DNA from: Bacteriovoracaceae bacterium
GTDB lineage: Bacteria; Bdellovibrionota; Bacteriovoracia; Bacteriovoracales; Bacteriovoracaceae
NCBI GenBank assembly: GCA_947377285.1
Contig: CANCFT010000034.1
Location: 1 to 32,274, forward strand
Reading direction: 5' to 3'
DNA: 32,274 bases
Both the position numbers and the translations under genes were made by a program. Below the pieces are notes generated by a model. That model had not been told where the DNA came from and did no database searches. It was given only the letters and a program-made list of their open reading frames with translations. Shown piece after piece: positions 15,795 through 26,200 of this stretch (the stretch's first letter is position 1; every line of letters begins with the position of its first letter).

Positions 15795-17834
15795 ATGAGT
15801 ATTTTAGCAAGAAAGAATATAGAAATAATTTTCTATTTATTGATGATTTCATCAATAGTTTCTTCTTGTGTTGGAACGATTAAAAGTGCAGATCCACTTC
15901 CAACTAAATCAGTGAATAATAGCGCTTCAATCATCGATACGTTTGAAGGCCTTGCCCTTGCTAATCCAATTTCACATAATAAAGTAGAACTTTTCTTTAA
16001 TCCCATTTTAAAAGATATTGATAAATATTCTTATGTCATTATTTATGACAAACAACAAACGCCTATTTACGTTGCGGCCAATTCTCTTGTTCCTGATTAT
16101 CGAGGATATGTAAAATACACGGTTAGAAATCTTGATCCAAGTACATCTTATGTTTTTTCAGTTCAAGTAAGAGATATTTCTTCGACTAGAGAAAGCTCAA
16201 ATAATTTACGAGTTTCAGCTAAAACATTTTCAAATCAAACGGCAAATTTTAACGGTATTTCTGAGGTACGAAATCTATCAGGATCTGCAGGATTAACGGG
16301 TATAGAAATATTCTGGCCTGAGGCCGAAATGTTAGGTGGACTTGCAAGTACACCAGAGAGTTACCCAGGTGACCCTGAACAATATTATATCACTGTCCTT
16401 AATTCAAATTACAGAACACCGAGTGACATGAATACTGAATCAGTTGGGGAACCAGAGAGAAAAGTTATTTCGACAACAGCGACCGGAAAAAGAAGTATTG
16501 TCGTCTCTGGTTTAAATCCAGATACAAAATATTATGTTCAAGTTCGATGTGTTCAAAAAGGTGTCAACATTGATTCCAACTCATCAAATATCAATTATAA
16601 AAGAGAAGAAAATACAACTTACCTTGAAATCAAAACTTTTTCTGCAGATAAAGCAAGTTTACAGTTTCAGGCATCAAAGTTTTACTTATCATGGCCTCCT
16701 AACAATGCTGGTTTATTTGCATTAACTGGGAATTGGATTGCTCCAATTGGAAACTTTGATCACTACCGACTTTATTATGCTCGAAGATATAGTAAAGTTG
16801 ATTCATCATTATTTAGCTTAAAAGATTATTTAAGATCTACTGATGCTGATTCTTTATGTTCAGATGTTGAAACTGCAAGTTCGGCAAACTCTCCTGTTTA
16901 TTGCCAAGAAGCCTCTGCCACACAAACATCAGCAACAATCACAGGACTTGATCCTAATACTCAGTATGATGTTGAGTTAGAAGTTTGTATAACGGCCAGT
17001 TGTAAAAATGACGATGAAAGAGTTTCAAGTTTATTATTATCTAAAATTACAAATCCAAATATTGCTAACTTTGATGGAATTAAAAATATACTTCCATCAA
17101 ATAATTTAAACGAGCTTAATACAGTAAAACTAGTATTCAATGCCCCTATCTATGCTTCTGGTACTATTTCTGGATTTTTAGTTGATTATTACGAAACTTC
17201 CGCCTCACTTCCAATTACTCTTAATGATGGTAGTGTAACTTCATCTGTCACAGTTGATCCTTTTGATTATCATACTGAATGCCCAAATACAGGTGATGTT
17301 TGTAATTTAACAATTAGAGGGATCGATGTATTAGCTACGAATAATTTTTGTTTTTCAGTGTATCCATTTTCATATTCTGTAACAGGAGATATTGTACCAG
17401 CGCCTTACAAAGCCAACTTAAAACCATTTTGTCCTTCAGGATCTTCATTATTATCTCCGCCAACGAGTATTGACTTTACAGGATTGAAAACTATTGACTG
17501 TAATAAGATAAATAATTATGGAAAAGCTACTCTTACTTGGGATCTTCCGTTAGTAACTTCTACCGGTATTTATGATAAATTTGAAATATACTATGCAGCT
17601 TCTCCAACTTCATTTTCATTTCCACTGGCCCATACTCAATTTGACAGCGGTAATTTAGTTACTTTTGGAAGAATAGAAGTAACGGGCAGTTTAACCACTG
17701 TTAATGTTGTTAACTTGGATCCAACAAAAAGTTACACCTTTGGAATTAATAGTTATTACAACTCTCCAAACCAAGTTTTAAGAAGCCCAGATAATTTAAA
17801 ATTAATGTCCTGCGATTTTCCAAGTATGCCTTAA
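15795..17834 (+). CDS. Giant-operon gene 1: FN3-domain lipoprotein
   Basis: This 679-residue lipoprotein has a signal ending at lipobox SSC with Cys25, followed by VGTIKSA. The mature protein is a chain of about five fibronectin-type III-like modules. Each opens with a variant of 'F-G-I/L' (FEGLALAN near residue 53, FNGISEV near 150, FDGIKNI near 424, FTGLKTI near 559) and closes on a 'L-p-t-Y-v-v-R/V' strand such as LNPDTKYYVQVRCV and LDPNTQYDVELEVC. Cysteine pairs within modules suggest disulfides. Residues 1-420 match gene 2 of the operon closely (CVG after the lipobox; NPI.HNKVELFF in both), so the two are paralogues. The stop lies 13 bases before gene 2. It is probably surface-exposed and adhesive (inference). 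Confidence 0.88.
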   Translation: MSILARKNIEIIFYLLMISSIVSSCVGTIKSADPLPTKSVNNSASIIDTFEGLALANPISHNKVELFFNPILKDIDKYSYVIIYDKQQTPIYVAANSLVPDYRGYVKYTVRNLDPSTSYVFSVQVRDISSTRESSNNLRVSAKTFSNQTANFNGISEVRNLSGSAGLTGIEIFWPEAEMLGGLASTPESYPGDPEQYYITVLNSNYRTPSDMNTESVGEPERKVISTTATGKRSIVVSGLNPDTKYYVQVRCVQKGVNIDSNSSNINYKREENTTYLEIKTFSADKASLQFQASKFYLSWPPNNAGLFALTGNWIAPIGNFDHYRLYYARRYSKVDSSLFSLKDYLRSTDADSLCSDVETASSANSPVYCQEASATQTSATITGLDPNTQYDVELEVCITASCKNDDERVSSLLLSKITNPNIANFDGIKNILPSNNLNELNTVKLVFNAPIYASGTISGFLVDYYETSASLPITLNDGSVTSSVTVDPFDYHTECPNTGDVCNLTIRGIDVLATNNFCFSVYPFSYSVTGDIVPAPYKANLKPFCPSGSSLLSPPTSIDFTGLKTIDCNKINNYGKATLTWDLPLVTSTGIYDKFEIYYAASPTSFSFPLAHTQFDSGNLVTFGRIEVTGSLTTVNVVNLDPTKSYTFGINSYYNSPNQVLRSPDNLKLMSCDFPSMP

Positions 17835-17847
17835 GGAAAAGATTTTT

Positions 17848-20800
17848 ATGAAGAGCCTTGGATTTAAATTTATCAACATCGTATTTTTAGCATTTTTGCT
17901 ATTTATTACAGCTTGTGTAGGGTCTGTAAAAAATAAAAATGCAACTCAAAGTAATGTTATTTCAGATGGTGGTAAAGATTTAACTTTAAATTTTACTGGA
18001 TTAGTAAAAGTAAATCCTATTGCTCATAATAAAGTGGAGCTTTTCTTCTTTCCAGCCTCCGGAATTCAAAGTGATATAATGTACCAAATTTATATTAATG
18101 GATCTCCCATATCGAGTAAAATATCTGGCAGTTCTTTGAGTATTTCCTCTGGTGGGATGATGTCTACAACTGTGACTAACCTTACAATTGACACAACTTA
18201 TACGTTTAATATGAAAGCCACTTCCACCGGAATTGGTGTCTCTTCAATCTTAGATCCAGCTAAAGCTTTATCAGCAACTACATTTGCCAATGAAACTGCA
18301 GATTTTTTAGGAATTTCTAGCTTATCGTTAGTTCCCGGATTGGCAGGTGAAAATTCTGTAACAGCTACTTGGAATATACCTACTCCGAAATCCTCTTCTG
18401 CATCTTCACCTAGAGCAACAGATGTTGTGACATATGAAATAAAATGGATTTCAAATATTGGAAGAATTAGTAATTTAAATAATAATTTATATGTTGGTGC
18501 TGATAAAGGCGTGATGTTAATTAGAGGATCTCCAGATGGAACAATTCCAAGTACAAACTCAGCGACAATAAGCAATTTAAGATCTGGAACGACTTATTAT
18601 TTTCAAGTTCGAGCAATACATAAAAACTATTCAATATATAGTACTTCTGATAAAAATTATAAATACGAAATGAACACTAAATACCTGGCCGTTACTACTT
18701 TAAATTCAAGTGGTATCTTTTTCTTTTCAGATAAAATTTCTGTATCGAACCCTTCGGGAAAAGATTTTAACAATACGACATTGCCATTTAATGCACTTTC
18801 AAAGCTGAATGTCTCTTGGCTTACGGCCGCCGGTCCATTTTATGATTACCGAGTTTGTCATAAAAAATTTACTCCAACAGAACCATTTTTCCCATTAACT
18901 GACATCTACGATGATATGCTTAAAGATGATTCGGTTTCTGGAATAAATAATATTGATAATACAAATATTAATAATAATAGTATTTGTCAGTCAGTTCCTG
19001 CAGATAAATCTTATTTGACTCTTACAAGTCTAGACCCCTACTCAAGGTATCAAATTAAAGTTGTTGCCTGTAAAAATCAAGCTTGCGACAATGGTAACCG
19101 AAAATTTTCTGAATTAGCGTTAGGTAAAGTTATGCCTAGTATTTCTCCATTTGGAGGAATTACAAGATTTCAAAATCCAATTGATACAGATGTTACATCA
19201 CTTAATAGTATCAAATTTTTCTTTGATCCACCTGATTCAAAAGCTGGATTTGTTAATAAATATAAACTCTATTGTTATGATGGTGCTAGTGATCCATCCC
19301 CCGTGCCACTTAAAACAGATAATACCCATACCGCAACAACTTATAATCTTAAAAAAATATGTAGTAATATAACAGTTGCGAGCACTTTTCCAACAAGCGC
19401 AGCTATAGATGACTTTGATTCTTTTAATGAAGTTCAACTTACTTTTCCGAACCCATCTCCTGTAGACTTAGATGATCCAATTAATGGGATAAAAGAATAC
19501 TGCCTTTCGCTAGTTCCAACGATTGATTCAAGCCCTATATTGGCAGGAGATGCAACTCAATCACAAGAAGCTCGAGATAATTTTCCTCCAAAATGTTTTA
19601 CTCCAAAAATCGAAACTCCAACAATTATCCAATTCCCTGGTCGAAATGAAGCTTGTACTCCCTCTGGAAGTGACCTTCAAATCGTTTGGCCAAAACCCAC
19701 GGGTGCTTTACACCAAGGGTTTATAGTTTTTTGGCAAGAGAAAACCACCGATGGATTATTGTTTGATTTTAGGGCCGCTACTGATGCTTACAAGGCCGGT
19801 CCAACAAATATTGATCCAACTTGTGTTGGCACAACGACTGGTAAAAATGGATATTGTTGGATTGAAGTTCCAAAAATTGGTTTGGAAAATTATGACTATT
19901 ATTTAAAAGAATTAATTCCAGGTACAAAGTATAATATTGCAGTTTTACCATACTTAGTAAATGGGACTAAATTACTTTGGGCACAATACAACTATAATGT
20001 TGGTGATTGCTCACTTCCACTACCAAGTGCGAAGTTTGATGAGTGGGAACAAATATTTGCAGTTGGTCCAAAAGAAGATGGACTTACACCTCCTTCAGAT
20101 ATCGATAAACATAAAACATTTTTTCTTGAAAAAATGCAATCTGATGATATTCCGGTAGAAGTTACCAACCTAACTGCTTTAACAAGTGTTTTTGATGGTG
20201 TTTACGGAAAAGAAAATAATCTAGTAACAAATCCAAATATGCAGTATTCAAATAGTGGAATCGTTCAATTGAGATGGAAAGATGTTTGGCTTTTTAGTGA
20301 AGCAAATCCACTTTATTATTATATAAATAAATATGATCTTGCCAATATTTCTGATGCTAAAAAAACTTCTCGAAAGTATGGATACAAAGTATATCGTTCA
20401 GATGATAACAAATTAAGTTGGACCGAATTAACAAGTTATAACACCGTAAAAAATCCTAATCAAACATTGGCAAACTCTGGGCTAGTTCAACCCAAAGCAA
20501 ATACATTTTTAAAAATAAGCAGCCAAGCAACTCCTGACAATTATAAGCTCGCCACTTTTACTGATTATTCAGTTGTTTCATCATCCAACAACGGTGATAT
20601 TGATAGGGCACGAGTTTTCTTTTATAAAATTGTTCCAGTATTTAATGGCAAAGAATTAACATATGATTCTGCTCCTTTCACTGGTCAAGTCTTAGGCAAT
20701 CCAAATCACAACATAATAAAAGTTGTATTGCCTCCGAGAAATATGGCCCTAGTTAATCGACTCATTTCAAATCGCTCTTCTTGTTATGAAATGAATAAAA

Positions 20801-23217
20801 CTATAAGAAAAGGGGCCAATGAGTTTTACTCTTGTGACTATAATGGACTTGGAGCAACTTCATTAACACAGCCTATGAGTACGGCAGACGGCACTGTTTT
20901 AGATCAAGGCGGAGATTTATTAATCGATAGATTTGAACTTGGATTACCATTTACTCGAGGACATCCTGCAGTTGCAAATTCAAATTCTCAACCAAAAGTA
21001 ACAGCAACAAAAGTTGATTTTGATGGAAGGGCGAATAATACAAATAAATTTAAAGGATGTTTTAACTCAGTTACAAGTGATCCAAATAACAATATTGGTG
21101 GCGTTCCTCAACCTAGTTCTACTTATTCATATCATAACTTAATGCCAGGTGACTGCATGAGTGATGATGTCTCTTATGATGTTATTGGAGCAGATACATC
21201 ATGTTCTAATCCAGCAGATTTTGCTACTGGTAAAAGAACTCTTATGTATCCAGGTACGGCTGGAGATGGAACAACTGTATGTGAATTAGATCACAAATAT
21301 TCAGGAAGCTACTTAGCTGATCTTTCCCATGCAGATTCTCCAATATATTCAATTAACCCTATCATTGAAGCTCCAACTCAAAGTGAGTTTGCTGCTGTGT
21401 TTTATAACCGTACGACTAATTTTAACGGTGACTCTGTTCCTTTAAATAATTTTCCCGCAGGAAATGGTAAATTTCTAGCAGATAGCGATTTTGCTAGAAT
21501 ATCTTTAGGTTTTTTTAACCTACCTTATTTTAATAATGCAGGAAAAATGTTTCCTAGATGGATAGCGACCAATCGAATATTTGGAAATATGAAAGTAAAT
21601 GGCACTCCGATTTCATTTTGGAATATGACTTTAAATGATATTATCACTAGCAATGTTCTATACGATTCCACAAATGTAAAAGCACCGGCCGCCAATTCTG
21701 ATTTATTGAATTCGTCTCGATACGATATAAATACAACTCCTATAGCAAGAATTATTACATCTAATGCTGCTAAACTTCCTCCAGCACAAGGATTTGGATG
21801 GAAAGATTCAAATCTTGTGTGCTCAACTTATAAAATTCAAGTTGGTTATGAAACAAGCTCAAACACTTATCATCAACTTGTTGGTGGATCAGCAGGACTT
21901 AGCAAAAGACTTTTAAGAAGAAAAGAATTTGTTTCAAGTGCAGCATGGCCTACATCTTGGAATGGCACTAAAGTAAAATCAATAGAAGGTAATGAAAATG
22001 ATGGAAGTTATTTTCCAGATGTTAAGTCTTGCCAGGGAAATTCAAAAATTTCTCGTTATTCATTAAATGGACCAATTGCTTTACAAAAAAATTCCCCACT
22101 GTATACAGATCCAATTACTTCAAATAATTATTTTGCAAAATCTAATGGAAGTTCTCCAAACATTACAGGATCATCTGGAACAAGCAGTACTGAAGCTTGT
22201 GTGAGTCGATATGGAATACAAGACATGGCGGGAAATCTTCGTGAATTTAATAGTGATGCACTCTTTTGTACTATGATGTCCAGTTTAGGAGTTCAGAAAC
22301 CTGAAAGACATATTCAAAATGGTGGTAATTTTCCAAATGCTATTGATCCTCTAAATACAACGTCGGCCAGTGATATTCTTTATGATACTTCGTATTCTTA
22401 TGATCCAACTAACGTTCATGCTTTAGTTCATGGAACTACAACTTCTGGGGAATGTTCTACGACTTTTCCAGGTTCTGCCAATAATGCCGCTGCTTTTATT
22501 GATCCCGGACCAGAGTTAGTTCCAGTTGTTAAACCTGGACTTGCGGCAAGTTATACTAATTTAATTTCTGCTATTTTTAATAAACTTCCTCCATTAACTT
22601 TAAATTCAGTAGTTGATGATCCTCTTTCAATGCTTACAACTAGAGATGGAATGGGACATTATTTAGACTTTAGTGATAATGGTTTTTTAGGGCAATTAAA
22701 AACAAGTGGAGCAATTACGTATCCATCTGGGTATTTCAATTCAATCTTAGGACTTCAATTAACTTGTAATGGAAGTAGTGACTGTGCAAATGCAATTGAT
22801 AACACTAGAGCTGTGGCCTCTTCATATAATGGAACTCAAACTGCTTCGGCCCTTGTGACAATACCTATCTATAACGCTACATTTAGCAATAGTGGGGTTG
22901 AGGAAATTGGAAGTGTTATTGCTCACTCTACAGACCAGCCGTCACTTTTTGGATACAATTATGTCAAAGGTATTATCGATTCACCTTTAGATTTTTCTAT
23001 CCAATCAGTCGCTCCGCTCGCAGTATCAGCTAATCCAGGTGGGTTATATAATTTCTATTGGAATGTGAGTCGAGATGACCCGATGAGATTTTCATCCGGA
23101 GGAAGTTATAATCAAGCACCAAGCAGGTACTCAGTTCTCATAGACGGAAGTAATCGAACAGATGATCGATCTGCTCGTGATATTGGTGTGAGATGCGGAA
23201 TTTTAATTGAAGAATAG
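17848..23217 (+). CDS. Giant-operon gene 2: FN3 lipoprotein with C-terminal FGE/C-type-lectin-like domain
   Basis: This 1789-residue lipoprotein has lipobox FITAC with Cys23 and then VGSVKNK. Residues ~45-950 are FN3-like modules paralogous to gene 1 (NPIAHNKVELFF near 50, FLGIS near 151, FGGITRF near 434, the FPGRNEAC module near 593, SVFDGVYG near 775). From about 961 (RNMALVNRLI) the style changes to cysteine-rich sequence. Residues 1320-1789 show formylglycine-generating-enzyme/sulfatase-modifying-factor order: LSKRLLRRKEFVSSAAW (1350s), YGIQDMAGNLREF (1453-1465), SGGSY (about 1748) and RDIGVRC near the end. The active-site cysteine pair of true FGE is absent from the last segment, so this is likely a binding C-type-lectin-type fold. 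AAGGAAAAG precedes the ATG. Confidence 0.86.
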   Translation: MKSLGFKFINIVFLAFLLFITACVGSVKNKNATQSNVISDGGKDLTLNFTGLVKVNPIAHNKVELFFFPASGIQSDIMYQIYINGSPISSKISGSSLSISSGGMMSTTVTNLTIDTTYTFNMKATSTGIGVSSILDPAKALSATTFANETADFLGISSLSLVPGLAGENSVTATWNIPTPKSSSASSPRATDVVTYEIKWISNIGRISNLNNNLYVGADKGVMLIRGSPDGTIPSTNSATISNLRSGTTYYFQVRAIHKNYSIYSTSDKNYKYEMNTKYLAVTTLNSSGIFFFSDKISVSNPSGKDFNNTTLPFNALSKLNVSWLTAAGPFYDYRVCHKKFTPTEPFFPLTDIYDDMLKDDSVSGINNIDNTNINNNSICQSVPADKSYLTLTSLDPYSRYQIKVVACKNQACDNGNRKFSELALGKVMPSISPFGGITRFQNPIDTDVTSLNSIKFFFDPPDSKAGFVNKYKLYCYDGASDPSPVPLKTDNTHTATTYNLKKICSNITVASTFPTSAAIDDFDSFNEVQLTFPNPSPVDLDDPINGIKEYCLSLVPTIDSSPILAGDATQSQEARDNFPPKCFTPKIETPTIIQFPGRNEACTPSGSDLQIVWPKPTGALHQGFIVFWQEKTTDGLLFDFRAATDAYKAGPTNIDPTCVGTTTGKNGYCWIEVPKIGLENYDYYLKELIPGTKYNIAVLPYLVNGTKLLWAQYNYNVGDCSLPLPSAKFDEWEQIFAVGPKEDGLTPPSDIDKHKTFFLEKMQSDDIPVEVTNLTALTSVFDGVYGKENNLVTNPNMQYSNSGIVQLRWKDVWLFSEANPLYYYINKYDLANISDAKKTSRKYGYKVYRSDDNKLSWTELTSYNTVKNPNQTLANSGLVQPKANTFLKISSQATPDNYKLATFTDYSVVSSSNNGDIDRARVFFYKIVPVFNGKELTYDSAPFTGQVLGNPNHNIIKVVLPPRNMALVNRLISNRSSCYEMNKTIRKGANEFYSCDYNGLGATSLTQPMSTADGTVLDQGGDLLIDRFELGLPFTRGHPAVANSNSQPKVTATKVDFDGRANNTNKFKGCFNSVTSDPNNNIGGVPQPSSTYSYHNLMPGDCMSDDVSYDVIGADTSCSNPADFATGKRTLMYPGTAGDGTTVCELDHKYSGSYLADLSHADSPIYSINPIIEAPTQSEFAAVFYNRTTNFNGDSVPLNNFPAGNGKFLADSDFARISLGFFNLPYFNNAGKMFPRWIATNRIFGNMKVNGTPISFWNMTLNDIITSNVLYDSTNVKAPAANSDLLNSSRYDINTTPIARIITSNAAKLPPAQGFGWKDSNLVCSTYKIQVGYETSSNTYHQLVGGSAGLSKRLLRRKEFVSSAAWPTSWNGTKVKSIEGNENDGSYFPDVKSCQGNSKISRYSLNGPIALQKNSPLYTDPITSNNYFAKSNGSSPNITGSSGTSSTEACVSRYGIQDMAGNLREFNSDALFCTMMSSLGVQKPERHIQNGGNFPNAIDPLNTTSASDILYDTSYSYDPTNVHALVHGTTTSGECSTTFPGSANNAAAFIDPGPELVPVVKPGLAASYTNLISAIFNKLPPLTLNSVVDDPLSMLTTRDGMGHYLDFSDNGFLGQLKTSGAITYPSGYFNSILGLQLTCNGSSDCANAIDNTRAVASSYNGTQTASALVTIPIYNATFSNSGVEEIGSVIAHSTDQPSLFGYNYVKGIIDSPLDFSIQSVAPLAVSANPGGLYNFYWNVSRDDPMRFSSGGSYNQAPSRYSVLIDGSNRTDDRSARDIGVRCGILIEE

Positions 23218-23232
23218 TTTGTAGAGGAAAGA

Positions 23233-26200
23233 ATGAAATTTATTAAAAATTTATTTCTGCTTCTGATCATTCAACTCTTAGTGATAAGTTGTAAACCAAC
23301 TGGTTTAAAAACTGTTTCTGGGGCATTTAACAAAATCCTTGAGCCGGTCACTGTTACCATTACACCCGATACAGAACTTGGCGAAATGATCACAACGGAA
23401 GATGAAACTGAAATTGTCGTTACAGTAACAAATAATTCTTCTGATGAACTTCGCGATGTAAATTTAGTAATTGATACTAGTGAAAAACTAATTGATTTCC
23501 AACCGTATTTAGATGGTACTAGCCACACCCCTGGGCACAATGGAACTTGTCAAAAGGTTTTAGCTGCAGGTGCAGATTGTAATTTTAAATTATTTCTCAC
23601 TCCTAGAAAGCAAGGTGAATTTTATATAAACATGACACTTAATTATGTTAATAAAATTCAACCTGCAAAAAGAGAATTTAATTTTCATCTTATTTCAGGT
23701 GAGCCAGCTTTTTTAAATTTTAGTAATGACCAAGCAAGTTATTCTTTAGGAGTCGTAGAGCAAACTGAAGCAATCCAAAAAACACTCGACCTAGAAGTGG
23801 TAAATACTGGAGGGCTTCCTGCTAGAAATATCGTTGTCGCTTTTGAAGATGGGAGTACTAAATTTTTTAATAAACCATTCTCACTAATTTCTCATAATTG
23901 TCCAAAAACTTTGTTTATGAAAGCCAAGTGCCAGTTGCACCTGGCCTATACGCCAAGAAATAATAACTATACTGATCCAGAAGAAATTAACACTGCAAAC
24001 CTCACCATGACTTATGAAAATGACCCTTCATTAACTCAAGACCAATTGAGTGGTTATTTTAATTTTACATCTTCAACTATCGAAGCGAAATTTAAACCAA
24101 ATTATAAGGTCGTTGATTTTAGGATCAATGGTACAAATATCGTAGCTGGAAATAAAAGAGCTCCAGTTTCTATTCGAGTGACCAATCAAGGGTACCGCGA
24201 AGGTATTTTAAACTCTCTCATTTTTAGAAAGAAAACACCTGACGATATTCTTAAAGGTGATATTGCTGCTATTTGTACTAAAGCAACAGCAGGAAATATT
24301 CTTAATTGCCAAAAGAAAAGAATGTCTGATTATCCACTGCTTTTCACAGCAAATGATATTGCTAATGAAATACTAAGAATTGGCCATAATGAATGTACAA
24401 CAAATTGTGATAATAATAGTATTTTTGATTTTCCATTTATCATTGAAGATCTAAATTCATGTTTTGGTACAGAAGTTGTGAGTATGTTTAATGCTGACTC
24501 TACTCATTCTGCTAATTGTGTTTATAAAATAACTTATTGGCCGAGTACTGAATTTACAAAAGCCAATCACGATTTACATAATTTTGATAGTTCGACTATG
24601 GATTTTAGATATGACAGTCGCTGGAAGGGAAATGTAAATTTTGTAACCAATGAAGCTGCAGACAAAAAAGGACTTTTTCAAAACGTGGCTGATTACTTAG
24701 AAAAAGCCAAGCCTAAAATTGTTAAAGTTGAAATGGATGGGATATCTATAGACCTCGCCAATGGTCTTCCTATTACACCGACTAAAATTCAAGAATTAAC
24801 TTCTTCATTAACACGAATAGATTTAGGCCCTATTGCAAAATTAGCTGTTGGTATAATTGATCCAACAACTATTAAGCTTGTCATTGCCAATATTGGAGAA
24901 GATACATTAAAACTGACAGAGCTCAGAGATGGAAAAACTGGCATCAATCAATTTTTTGCTACTGCTGACTCTTTAGCAACGGGTGGACTGCAAATTGGAT
25001 CATACTACAATGGACTGAGCCAAACAGATTGCGGAGCTTTAAATACTTCAACTTTTGATATCGCCCTTGGAGAATGGACATCCACATGTTCTATTTCATT
25101 CGAAATCTCTCCTGTTAAACAATCGGCAAGTGGTGGCAAGACTGGTACAGAAATAGAAGACTCACTAATGTACGACTCAGTTGTCTTAACTCCAAACGTA
25201 GAAAAAATTAAAAAATTTTTTATTACATATACTGACGGATCAACTGTCGAAGACAATGGAGCAGCTGTTTCTAATCGAAGTTTTGAAGCTGACTTAAAAT
25301 CACTTCTTGTTGCTAAAGGAAAACTTCAAGTAACCACTCCAACCAACGACCTTGGTACAATTACAGTTGGTGAGAAAAAAGTACATCACTTAAAATTAAA
25401 AAATTCAGGAACTGGTCCACTTTCTGCGATCCAATTTAGATATGATGCTAAAACGACTCCTTACAATTTCGCCCTGGAAGTTGGTAATACAGCTTTAACT
25501 GCAGATCAAATTTTAGCAAATGATTTTTCTGTTTCAACTTGTCCAACAACTACTAAAATACCAGCTTCACCTGCTGTTCCAACTGAAGAATGGTGTCCCA
25601 TAAAATCGACTACTAATTATGGATTTGTATCTGATGTTGCAGCAATGGATCAAAGTTTTAAATATAAAATTTCTCGATATGCTGATAACGGAGAAAATAT
25701 TAAAACGGCGACCGGAGATGCAGCCGCAAATAAAGATTGTGCTGATATAATTCTTAAACATAGCCTTACACTTCCTTTTACAGCGCCAGCAGGTCATTTA
25801 AAAGAAGACTATTTACTTGATTCAGATTCTTACTGCTACTTGAGAATAGAAGCTAAGATGCCAATGAACTCTCTAGCTTATAATAAAAATTATCCAATTT
25901 CATCAACAACGCCGTTAAATGAATATCAAAGATTTTGGGCAACTAATATTTCGGGTGATGATTTATGGTCTAAGTCTGCACCTCCAACGAGTGATCCAAC
26001 TTTTAAATTTAATACATGGGATGGTTATGATAACTCAGCTGTGGATGTAAAATCCCTTCCTTATTTTGGTTATCCCCTCACTACTTATCCATCTTTTTCT
26101 CTTAAATCAGCTTGGAAAACACCTGCCAATATTGCAGTTTCTGATGTTAATCCTGTTGCATCAGTGTCACTTTTTAGACCTGTTATAAGTTATCCACAAA

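Noticed and set aside
23000..23217. Diversity-generating retroelement variable region at the C-type-lectin-like end of gene 2
   Set aside because: No reverse transcriptase or template repeat is in the window, and no near-duplicate of this stretch was seen.
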